Below are positions 7,129 through 12,496 of a DNA stretch of 12,496 nt, one piece after another. Below the pieces are notes generated by a model, which saw nothing but the letters and a program-made list of their open reading frames with translations, was not told where the DNA came from and made no database searches. Within the stretch, counting starts at the first letter, position 1. Every line of letters begins with the position of its first letter. This stretch comes from Rickettsiales bacterium (lineage in GTDB: Bacteria; Pseudomonadota; Alphaproteobacteria; TMED127), in the NCBI GenBank assembly GCA_002706585.1, contig PALU01000016.1:4757-17252 (forward strand), written 5' to 3'. A program made the translations under genes and the position numbers.

Positions 7129-8094
7129 ATGAGAAATAAAATATTAAAATTTTTCCTTTATATTTTCAAGTATATTGACCTATTTAATGATAGAACTTTT
7201 ATAAAAAAAATAAATGAATTTCCAAAATTAGATGGAATATCACTTGTTGATATTGGTTCAAGTTATGACATACAGCCAAGATGGAAAAAAATTAAAAAAA
7301 TCTTAAATTATCATGGCTTTGAACCTAATAAAGATCTACATGATAAACTCAAAAATAAAAACAAAGATTGTTTAAGTTATAATGTTTATCCATATTTAAT
7401 TTCCGATAAAAAAGAGGAAACAACTTTAAACATTTGTCACAACCCTGGGGTTTCATCAATTTTTAAACCAAATTTTAAATTTTTATCTAAATTCAAAAAC
7501 TCAGCAAGATTTAAGGTCGTTAAAGAATTAAATATTGAAGCAAACTATTTAGACAATTTAAATCTTAGAAAAGTAGATTTTATAAAAATTGACATTCAAG
7601 GAGCTGAATTAAAGGCACTAAACGGATCTGTGAATACTATTAAAGAAACAATTGGAATAGAAATAGAGGTAGAATTTCAAAAAATGTATGAGGAGCAACC
7701 AATTTTTGGAGATATAAATAATTTCATTAAGAATCAAAAATTTGAATTTATAGATTTTCCCCTAATTAAACGATGGGAAAGAAATAATGAAAATTCATTT
7801 GGACAGGCAATATTTGCTGACGCATTATATTTAAGAACCCCAGAATTTGCTAATGAAAATTTTGATTCAAATAAAATGTCAAAATTTATTTTAATTTTAT
7901 TACTTTATAATAAATTTGATTTGATAAATGACTGTAAATTAGAAAAATTCTTTTCTAAAGACGAGATAATAAAAATTAATAAGATTGTTAATTTCTTTAA
8001 AAACAAAAATAAAATAGTCAGATCTATTACATCTGTTTCAACTGGTCTTTCAAAACTTTTTGGAAATGAATACAAATCACATTCTTTCCATTAA
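7129..8094 (+). CDS. FkbM-family SAM-dependent methyltransferase with a C-terminal extension
   Basis: Predicted O-methyltransferase of 321 aa acting on sugars or other glycan substituents. Visible features: SAM-binding motif I LVDIGSSYDIQP (39-50); the acidic ribose contact at the end of strand 2, YHGFEPNKD (61-69); a conserved FkbM centre DFIKIDIQGAELKALNGS (150-167); and IEIEVEFQKMYEEQPIFGDI (177-196), the usual acidic strand followed by the Y-ppif-d signature. Catalytic-domain similarity ends near residue 240. The remaining 80 residues are Lys/Asn/Ile-rich with no recognised domain, longer than a typical FkbM protein. Its stop codon shares the tetranucleotide TTAA (8091-8094) with the converging deacetylase stop, and I see no hairpin there, so the two transcripts may read into each other. 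No Shine-Dalgarno sequence precedes the ATG. Confidence 0.9.
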   Translation: MRNKILKFFLYIFKYIDLFNDRTFIKKINEFPKLDGISLVDIGSSYDIQPRWKKIKKILNYHGFEPNKDLHDKLKNKNKDCLSYNVYPYLISDKKEETTLNICHNPGVSSIFKPNFKFLSKFKNSARFKVVKELNIEANYLDNLNLRKVDFIKIDIQGAELKALNGSVNTIKETIGIEIEVEFQKMYEEQPIFGDINNFIKNQKFEFIDFPLIKRWERNNENSFGQAIFADALYLRTPEFANENFDSNKMSKFILILLLYNKFDLINDCKLEKFFSKDEIIKINKIVNFFKNKNKIVRSITSVSTGLSKLFGNEYKSHSFH

Positions 8095-8792
8095 AAAAAT
8101 TTGCCTCTTTCCAATCTAAATGCTTCTGCATACTTCAGGCCTGATTGCATGCCTCTAAATTTTGCTAGTGTATCAATTCCAATCTTCGATCTTGGGAAAG
8201 GGAAAGGCCTTATCTCATTTTTATATACCTGAAATGCCTTTTGTTTTATTTTTATGCTCTTTGAAATATCAACGTAAACATTTGGATTAAACTTATCTTC
8301 ATAAATCCAGTTTGAACTACATGGAACTTCAAAACTATAAATTTGTTTTATAGTGTTTATCATCTTTGGTCTTGATGCAGTCATCACAGCTTTATGAACA
8401 ATTCCATGGTCAATATTTAAATCTCTATTGCTATGAGTAAAAATTATATTTGGTTTAAAATTACTAATTATTTTTTCTGCTTCAGATATAAAATCTGATA
8501 GAGGGTATTTATCAAACTTTGTACAGAATCTATTTCCAAATTTAAAATCTTTAATATTTAAAACTTTTAAAGCTTTTTTTGCCTCTAATTCCCTTGTCCT
8601 CTTAGCTTTCAGACTTTCTTTTGACAGTTCCTTTCCTATTGGAAATCTTGAGGAAACTCCCTCTCCAAAATATATCACTTTAATTTTAGATTTCTTTTTT
8701 ACAGCCTTATGTAAAGTTCCACCACATCCTAAAATATCGTCGTCTGGATGAGCAACTATTACTAATATTTTATCTTTATTCGAAAAGATCAT
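8091..8792 (-). CDS. PIG-L/LmbE-family N-acetylsugar deacetylase
   Basis: Zinc-dependent deacetylase of 233 aa, the family that removes N-acetyl groups from GlcNAc-type sugars. Visible features: VIVAHPDDDILGCGG (11-25), where H15 and D18 are expected zinc ligands and D17 the catalytic base; and THSNRDLNIDHGIVHKAV (119-136), where H129 is the expected third zinc ligand and H133 follows in the same helix. The C-terminal KYAEAFRLERG (220-230) is typical of members found in polysaccharide loci. Length is normal. It would create a free amine on the glycan precursor, which could then receive another acyl group; the nearby ATP-grasp gene is a possible partner, by inference. It is a single-gene minus-strand unit, with the 361-nt gap upstream and an FkbM gene converging downstream. 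Confidence 0.92.
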   Translation of the reverse strand: MIFSNKDKILVIVAHPDDDILGCGGTLHKAVKKKSKIKVIYFGEGVSSRFPIGKELSKESLKAKRTRELEAKKALKVLNIKDFKFGNRFCTKFDKYPLSDFISEAEKIISNFKPNIIFTHSNRDLNIDHGIVHKAVMTASRPKMINTIKQIYSFEVPCSSNWIYEDKFNPNVYVDISKSIKIKQKAFQVYKNEIRPFPFPRSKIGIDTLAKFRGMQSGLKYAEAFRLERGKFF

Positions 8793-8828
8793 TGCTATTT
8801 TTAAATAAATTAATTTTAATTTAATTAA

Positions 8829-8857
8829 TATATATTTAATATATTTATTTCTACCAA
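8829..8857 (-). promoter_or_regulatory. Possible sigma70-type promoter for the PIG-L deacetylase gene
   Basis: On the minus strand TTGGTA (8857-8852) is followed by a 17-nt spacer and TATATA (8834-8829), about 36 nt before the ATG. Spacing and -35 start are good, but in sequence this A/T-rich TATATA-like hexamers are common, so the call is weak. Confidence 0.25.
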
Positions 8858-8962
8858 TAAGTAAGAATTTGAATAGTTTATATGATAATTTTCTAAATTT
8901 TCTTCTAAATTATAAATTTATAATGAATTTAATAAAAAAAATTCTTATGCACTGCTAATTAT

Positions 8963-8991
8963 TTGAAAAGTTTAATTGCAAATTTTATAAT
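8963..8991 (+). promoter_or_regulatory. Near-consensus sigma70 promoter pointing into the gap
   Basis: TTGAAA (8963-8968), a 17-nt spacer and TATAAT (8986-8991) give a close match to the bacterial consensus on the plus strand. No plus-strand gene follows apart from a 28-codon open frame at 9023-9109, and transcription would run antisense into the end of the HAD gene. Chance occurrence is plausible in this base composition. Confidence 0.3.
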
Positions 8992-9103
8992 TTATTAATC
9001 TGAGAGAAGTTTTAGTATTTATATGAAAAATTGTTATTTTAGGGTGAAATTCAAAAAAGTGAGAATAATTCAATTTAATGTATGGGTTAAAAGTGTAAAC
9101 CAT
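8972..9103 (-). CDS. Doubtful 43-codon small ORF downstream of the HAD gene
   Basis: An ATG-initiated open frame of 43 codons (starts MVYTFNPYIKL, ends RLINYKICN) lies on the same strand as, and about 50 nt after, the HAD gene. The frame stays open for about 18 further codons upstream of the ATG, unusually long for non-coding sequence at this A+T content. There is no Shine-Dalgarno sequence; the bases before the ATG are pyrimidine-rich. It matches nothing I know. It may be a real small protein, a gene remnant or chance. Confidence 0.15.
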   Translation of the reverse strand: MVYTFNPYIKLNYSHFFEFHPKITIFHINTKTSLRLINYKICN

Positions 9104-9153
9104 GAATAGGTAAGTACAGGAAATAAAGATTTTTATGTAAAATTTTATTAATT

Positions 9154-9801
9154 TTACTCACCAAATTCAAAATATATAAAACTTATTTTTAAATTGTAGG
9201 CAAAAGCTTTATCTGACTTTTGATTATCACCAATATACACAGCAGTTTTTTTCGATCTTCTGGCTAAGTATTTAACTAAATATTTTACGTCTCTGATTGA
9301 GGGTTTAATTTGTTTACTTAAACCATCTAAAATAAAAATTTTTTTAAAATAAGAATTTATTCCTAAATATTTAATTTTTCTTTTTTGTCTAGAAATATTT
9401 CCATTAGTCACAAGAAATAAATTTTTTTTTTTATTAAAATATTTTATTATATTTTTTAACGAAGGAACATTTTTCAGATTTTTACAATTATAAGACTGAA
9501 ATAAATTAACCGATTTTTTAATTAATTTATTTTTTTGTTTTTCTTTTATTTTGATTTTTTTAAGGTACTTATCAAAAACTAATAGGGGGTGCTTTCCTCT
9601 TTTTATTTTTTTTAAACTTCTTAGTTCGTTAAATATTTTACTAGAATTAATATTTAATTCTTTTGAAAGATATCTTGATACTAATTTTAAAGCAGGTGTA
9701 TCATAATGCTTTTGACTATATATTGTGTCATCAAGATCAAAAATAATTGTTTCAAAAAAATTAATTTTTTTTTTTAATTCTCTAATGTTTGAAATTTTCA
9801 T
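9154..9801 (-). CDS. HAD-superfamily phosphatase with a helical (C1) cap
   Basis: Small Mg-dependent phosphohydrolase of 215 aa. All four HAD motifs are visible: motif I FDLDDTIY (21-28), with nucleophile D22 and acid/base D24; motif II VTNG (131-134), with T132; motif III Lys in KQIKPS (163-168), probably K167; and motif IV GDNQKSD (191-197), with D192 and D197. The roughly 100 residues between motifs I and II form a helical cap, as in the YjjG/pyrimidine-5'-nucleotidase branch. The ATG overlaps the ATP-grasp stop (ATGA at 9801-9798), so it is translationally coupled and last in a GT2/ATP-grasp/HAD operon. It probably dephosphorylates the substrate or product of the ATP-grasp step. Two A11 tracts (9422-9432, 9765-9775) are odd. 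Family is secure; substrate is not. Confidence 0.88.
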   Translation of the reverse strand: MKISNIRELKKKINFFETIIFDLDDTIYSQKHYDTPALKLVSRYLSKELNINSSKIFNELRSLKKIKRGKHPLLVFDKYLKKIKIKEKQKNKLIKKSVNLFQSYNCKNLKNVPSLKNIIKYFNKKKNLFLVTNGNISRQKRKIKYLGINSYFKKIFILDGLSKQIKPSIRDVKYLVKYLARRSKKTAVYIGDNQKSDKAFAYNLKISFIYFEFGE

Positions 9802-10682
9802 TCACTTGAAATTTTAAAAGATCTTCTTAGTATCATTCCATATTTTATTTTAAATTTAGTTTTTTTACTCTTAAAATATAAAAGTGGATTAAAACCTGCC
9901 ATTATAGAAAATTCTATACTTCCAGATAGCCTAGGGTTAATTTCAATCAGCCAAATTTTATTTCTAGTATCTCTTATAATTTGTACATTGATTGGACCGT
10001 AAAAATTAAGATATTTTGCTATTTTATTTCTTAAAAAATTAGAAAGAGCTTTATCTCTAACTACTTTTCCAACAATACTCACCCCCTTTGTTTGGATCCT
10101 CTCTCTAGGTAAGTCAAAAATCAATTTACCTTTAGAGTCAAATAGACAATCAATAGTATATTCTTTTCCATTAATTAATTTTTGAACAATATAATTTTTT
10201 TTCTTTTGGAAAAAATGAAAATCTTTTTTATTTTGAATTTTAATAATACCAGCGCCTCCTCTACCATAAATTGGCTTTGCCACCATTGAATTTGAAAATT
10301 TTGAAGAAGGCACATTCACTTTTTTACTTTTAAAAAAATTTGAAAATTTCTTTTTATTGAGACAAATATTTAAAGTTTTTGATTCTGATAATATTAATTT
10401 GTCTTCAATATTTTTAATTTTTTTTCTATTAGAATTTATGTTTAGAATCTCTTCATCGACAAATAAAAAAATAAATTTAACTTTTGTAGATAATTTAACT
10501 ATAAAACTTATAAATTCTTCAGAATTCCCCAAAGGAGAAGAATAAAATTCATCACAATACTTTCTTGCATCACCATCTGACTGCATATCAATACCTATTA
10601 TATAAAAATTTTTTCTAAGTTCTGAAATCAAACTTTTCATAATTACCCCGTTAGCACCAGAAATTAAAATTTTAGGTTTCAT
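9798..10682 (-). CDS. ATP-grasp domain protein (carboxylate-amine ligase, CarB-like)
   Basis: ATP-dependent ligase of 294 aa, a compact member of a family that activates a carboxylate as acyl phosphate and joins it to an amine or other nucleophile. The N-terminal pre-ATP-grasp domain begins ILISGANGVIMKSL (5-18). The ATP-grasp core has MVAKPIYGRGGAGIIKI (133-149), with K136 as the likely ATP-contacting Lys and a glycine-rich loop; IVQKLINGKEYTIDC (165-179); and NVQIIRDTRNKIWLIEINPR (232-251), with E247 and N249 as metal ligands, followed by LSGS, as in carbamoyl-phosphate-synthase-like ligases. Both ends use ATGA overlaps, with the GT2 gene before and the HAD gene after, so all three products are likely made in fixed ratio for one pathway. 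Attaching an amino acid or similar acid to an amino sugar is my inference; the substrate is unknown. Confidence 0.85.
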   Translation of the reverse strand: MKPKILISGANGVIMKSLISELRKNFYIIGIDMQSDGDARKYCDEFYSSPLGNSEEFISFIVKLSTKVKFIFLFVDEEILNINSNRKKIKNIEDKLILSESKTLNICLNKKKFSNFFKSKKVNVPSSKFSNSMVAKPIYGRGGAGIIKIQNKKDFHFFQKKKNYIVQKLINGKEYTIDCLFDSKGKLIFDLPRERIQTKGVSIVGKVVRDKALSNFLRNKIAKYLNFYGPINVQIIRDTRNKIWLIEINPRLSGSIEFSIMAGFNPLLYFKSKKTKFKIKYGMILRRSFKISSE

Positions 10683-11563
10683 TTTTTAGTAATAAAAATA
10701 TGCACCAATGAAAAAATAAATACATCTAAATAAAATAATAATAAATTTTTTTTAAATAATTTAACTATATTATATTGCGATGATATTGTATTTCTATAAT
10801 TAAAAAAATTTGTTGGGTCATTTGTAGAATGATAAGCTATACATGATCCATCAATTAAAAGATTAAATTTTTTTTGATACAAACTATGTGAAAAAAAAAC
10901 ATCCTCAAAATAAGACTTTTTATTATTTGTTTGAAATAGAAAAGCCTCTTTGCGATATTTTTTTAAATAAGCATTTGAACTACATACCCATTGAACATTT
11001 TTCAAAAATTTTTTAGAATTTTTCATCTTATGATAATTTAAGAATTCTCTAGGCATTAATGGAATGATTCTCCCCGATTTTATAATAGACATATATCGAA
11101 TTTTCTGAAATCCATTTAAAAAATATAAACATTTTCTAAATAAAAAATTTTTATAATAGGCATTATTCCATCGTATGCCCTGATGTTTTTTTTTATCAGT
11201 AAAAATAATCGCACTTACAACTTTTTTCTCATTTCCAAGTTTAAAGTGTTTACTCATATTAAATATATAATTTTTTTCTAAAATAACATCGTCATCTAAT
11301 TGAAAAATTAAATCATATTTAGCATTATCAATTGCTTTCTTTCTTTGATAAACTTGATTTTTGATTTTAGATAATAAAAAAATGATATTTAATGACTTTA
11401 TATCTTCTTTATTAATTAAATTAATATCACTTTTATTAGTTCCACAAATAATAATTTCTTTAGGTAAAAATGTATTTTCTTTGATTGAATTAATTAATTT
11501 TGGTAATTTTTTTTTTCCTTTGTGTGAGGGTATTACTAAAGAAACATTTAGTTTTTTTTTCAT
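10679..11563 (-). CDS. Glycosyltransferase family 2 (GT-A fold)
   Basis: Inverting glycosyltransferase of 294 aa, first gene of the GT2/ATP-grasp/HAD unit. Visible features: VSLVIPSHKGKKKL (7-20), the nucleotide-binding start; QRKKAIDNAKYDLIFQLDDD (73-92), ending in the metal-binding D90-D91-D92; NVQWVCSSNAYLKK (189-202), an acceptor-side segment; and YFEDVFFSHSL (218-228), with E220-D221 in the position of the catalytic base region. A hydrophobic C-terminal stretch (about 272-291) may seat it at the membrane. The stop overlaps the next ATG (ATGA at 10682-10679). The start is followed by a 9-base A tract, and an A10 tract lies at 11507-11516. It diverges from the TylF-type gene across 37 nt. 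Family is secure; sugar and acceptor are unknown. Confidence 0.9.
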   Translation of the reverse strand: MKKKLNVSLVIPSHKGKKKLPKLINSIKENTFLPKEIIICGTNKSDINLINKEDIKSLNIIFLLSKIKNQVYQRKKAIDNAKYDLIFQLDDDVILEKNYIFNMSKHFKLGNEKKVVSAIIFTDKKKHQGIRWNNAYYKNFLFRKCLYFLNGFQKIRYMSIIKSGRIIPLMPREFLNYHKMKNSKKFLKNVQWVCSSNAYLKKYRKEAFLFQTNNKKSYFEDVFFSHSLYQKKFNLLIDGSCIAYHSTNDPTNFFNYRNTISSQYNIVKLFKKNLLLFYLDVFIFSLVHIFITKK

Positions 11564-11600
11564 AATATGTTAAATCTTTTACACCAAAAATAGAAATTAA
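11564..11600. promoter_or_regulatory. 37-nt divergent spacer (GT2 gene / TylF-type gene)
   Basis: This spacer must carry start signals for genes leaving in both directions, but I see no clear -35/-10 pair and no Shine-Dalgarno sequence; the plus gene is led by AATTAA directly before ATG. Parts of the promoters probably lie inside the opposite coding sequence. Function is inferred from geometry only. Confidence 0.3.
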
Positions 11601-12386
11601 ATGACTTATATAATCCAAGTTTACATAAGAAAACTATTAAAATTTTTATCTAAAATTATAAATCCTATAGTAAACAGAGATTTTGTTTTAAAGAAAAATT
11701 TTCAACCAATATTTTTAGCTGCTGATTTTGTTTTTTCTGAAAACATAGAAGGAGATTATCTTGAATTTGGTGTATTTAAAGGAGCTAGCTTTATAGAAGC
11801 CTATGATGCTTGTGAAGGAGCAAAAAAGTGGAATTCAAAAAAGTTTAATGAACAATCGTTCGAAAATAAAAAAAACGCCGATAAAAAATTTAAACAAATT
11901 ATTATCAAAAATGAAATTAGGTATTTTGCTTTTGACTCATTTGAAGGATTACCAAAAGAAAATGATGATGCTGAACATCCAAGATTTCATGAAGGCAGAT
12001 TTAAATCATCAAAAGAATTTTTTATAAAATCATGCAAATTAAATAATCTTGATTTATCGAAAATTATAGTTTGTGAAGGATTTTATGAAAAGTCTTTAAA
12101 TGAGGATTTTTTAAAAAATAACAATTTGACTAAAGCAGCTATCGTAATGATAGATTGTGACTTATATTCATCAACGCGAACTGTATTAAACTTTATTACA
12201 CCTCTTTTACAGAATGGCACAATCATAATCTTTGATGATTGGTTCACATATAAGGGAATGAAAAATAAAGGACAACAAAAAGCAACCTACGAGTGGTTAA
12301 AGATCAACAATAATATTAATCTACTTGAGCATTCTAGATACGGTAAGTCGCAAAAATCTTTTATAGTTAATATGGGAGTAAATTAA
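11601..12386 (+). CDS. TylF/MycF-family SAM- and metal-dependent O-methyltransferase
   Basis: Predicted sugar O-methyltransferase of 261 aa, the family that includes the macrocin O-methyltransferase TylF. Visible features: GDYLEFGVFKGASF (51-64), the SAM-binding glycine region; YFAFDSFEGLP (108-118), strand 2 with its acidic residue; HEGRFKSS (130-137); VMIDCDLYSSTRTVLNF (182-198), where D185 is the expected metal ligand; and IIIFDDWF (208-215), where D212 and D213 complete the metal/catalytic site. An additional Lys-rich helix (about 74-103) sits between the first two motifs. It probably methylates a sugar hydroxyl, either in the repeat unit or as a chain cap. It stands alone on the plus strand between minus-strand genes. 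The ATG follows an AATTAA leader without a Shine-Dalgarno sequence. Confidence 0.9.
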   Translation: MTYIIQVYIRKLLKFLSKIINPIVNRDFVLKKNFQPIFLAADFVFSENIEGDYLEFGVFKGASFIEAYDACEGAKKWNSKKFNEQSFENKKNADKKFKQIIIKNEIRYFAFDSFEGLPKENDDAEHPRFHEGRFKSSKEFFIKSCKLNNLDLSKIIVCEGFYEKSLNEDFLKNNNLTKAAIVMIDCDLYSSTRTVLNFITPLLQNGTIIIFDDWFTYKGMKNKGQQKATYEWLKINNNINLLEHSRYGKSQKSFIVNMGVN

Positions 12387-12387
12387 T

Positions 12388-12496
12388 TTAGTTTTTTGTT
12401 GCTACTGTCCTAATCCACCAAGATGGTTCATTATTTAAATCATTCATTTGGTACATATTAGCAAGTATTTTTTCATATTTTGAATTTAAAAAATTA
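12388..12496 (-). CDS. Unidentified protein, last 35 codons only (partial)
   Basis: An open minus-strand frame enters from the right edge and ends at TAA (12390-12388), giving the tail KYEKILANMYQMNDLNNEP followed by SWWIRTVATKN. It is one base from the TylF-type stop, and both stops lie in the perfect 12-nt palindrome at 12379-12390. Codon composition resembles the neighbours and the Trp-Trp pair is not typical of chance A/T-rich sequence, so I take it as a real gene end. Too little remains to name a family. Confidence 0.6.
   Translation of the reverse strand, partial: NFLNSKYEKILANMYQMNDLNNEPSWWIRTVATKN

Larger units (their letters stand above)
8793..9153. other. 361-nt intergenic gap, longest non-genic stretch of the window
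   Basis: No confident gene is present. The left half (8793-8950) is almost pure A/T and should hold the promoter of the deacetylase. The right half (about 9000-9125) has visibly more G/C and two short antisense open frames in codon register: minus 8972-9103 (43 codons) and plus 9023-9109 (28 codons). A near-consensus plus-strand promoter (8963-8991) points into this half. The stretch could be a decayed gene, a small RNA or only spacer; I cannot decide. Confidence 0.5.

Noticed and set aside
9023..9109. 28-codon plus-strand ORF with a GAGAGAAG sequence upstream
   Set aside because: The SD-like run is about 13 nt from the ATG and the protein is unrecognisable; kept only as part of the gap description.
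9137..9157. 7-nt inverted repeat (GTAAAAT/ATTTTAC) spanning the HAD stop codon as a terminator
   Set aside because: One G/C pair, 7-nt loop and no U tract on either strand; too weak to call.
11361..11573. Plus-strand frame opposite the start of the GT2 gene
   Set aside because: Antisense shadow; the GT2 start and its VSLVIPSHKG motif are convincing on the minus strand.
11803..12027. Second plus-strand frame within the TylF-type gene
   Set aside because: Out-of-frame shadow; the overlapping frame carries the complete methyltransferase motifs.
1..12496. CRISPR array, tRNA/rRNA genes, insertion sequence or JUMPstart/ops element
   Set aside because: Scanned for regular spaced repeats, cloverleaf-like G/C-rich segments, transposase frames and GGCGGTAG; none seen on either strand.

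Overview
The window is very A+T-rich (about four-fifths A+T by eye) and its proteins are loaded with Lys, Asn, Ile and Phe. Together with dense packing, short spacers and an alphaproteobacterial-style glycan gene set, this suggests a streamlined marine bacterium of the SAR11/Pelagibacterales type. That assignment is inference: no rRNA, tRNA or housekeeping gene is present to fix it. Nearly everything recognisable is surface-polysaccharide (O-antigen/exopolysaccharide) biosynthesis. I see no transposase, integrase, CRISPR array or RNA gene.

Layout. (1) Positions 1-5356, minus strand: a compact run transcribed FAD oxidoreductase -> extended SDR -> GDP-fucose-synthase-like SDR -> GT4 glycosyltransferase -> initiating phosphoglycosyl transferase -> DegT/StrS aminotransferase (cut by the window edge). 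(2) 5393-7097: a plus-strand protein with two membrane segments (possibly Wzz-like) converges on a minus-strand polytopic protein (probable Wzy-type polymerase). The two coding ends overlap inside a perfect 33-nt palindrome. (3) 7129-8792: an FkbM methyltransferase (+) converges on a PIG-L/LmbE deacetylase (-), the stop codons sharing the tetranucleotide TTAA. (4) 8793-9153: the only sizeable gap, with no confident gene. (5) 9154-11563, minus strand: GT2 glycosyltransferase -> ATP-grasp ligase -> HAD phosphatase, joined by two ATGA stop/start overlaps. (6) 11601-12386: a TylF-type methyltransferase (+), converging on the last codons of an unidentified minus-strand gene.

How the genes may work together (inference from families). 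SDRs, the aminotransferase and perhaps the FAD enzyme prepare unusual nucleotide sugars. The phosphoglycosyl transferase loads the first sugar onto undecaprenyl phosphate. The GT4 and GT2 enzymes extend the unit, the polytopic protein polymerises it, and the two-TM protein may set chain length. The deacetylase, two methyltransferases and the ATP-grasp/HAD pair decorate it. No flippase or ABC exporter lies in the window.

Most interesting points: the translationally coupled GT2/ATP-grasp/HAD triad; the coding palindrome at the polymerase junction; an SDR whose catalytic Tyr is replaced by Phe; a GT4 whose second EX7E glutamate is Gln; long A10/A11 tracts inside several genes; and leaders that lack Shine-Dalgarno sequences.
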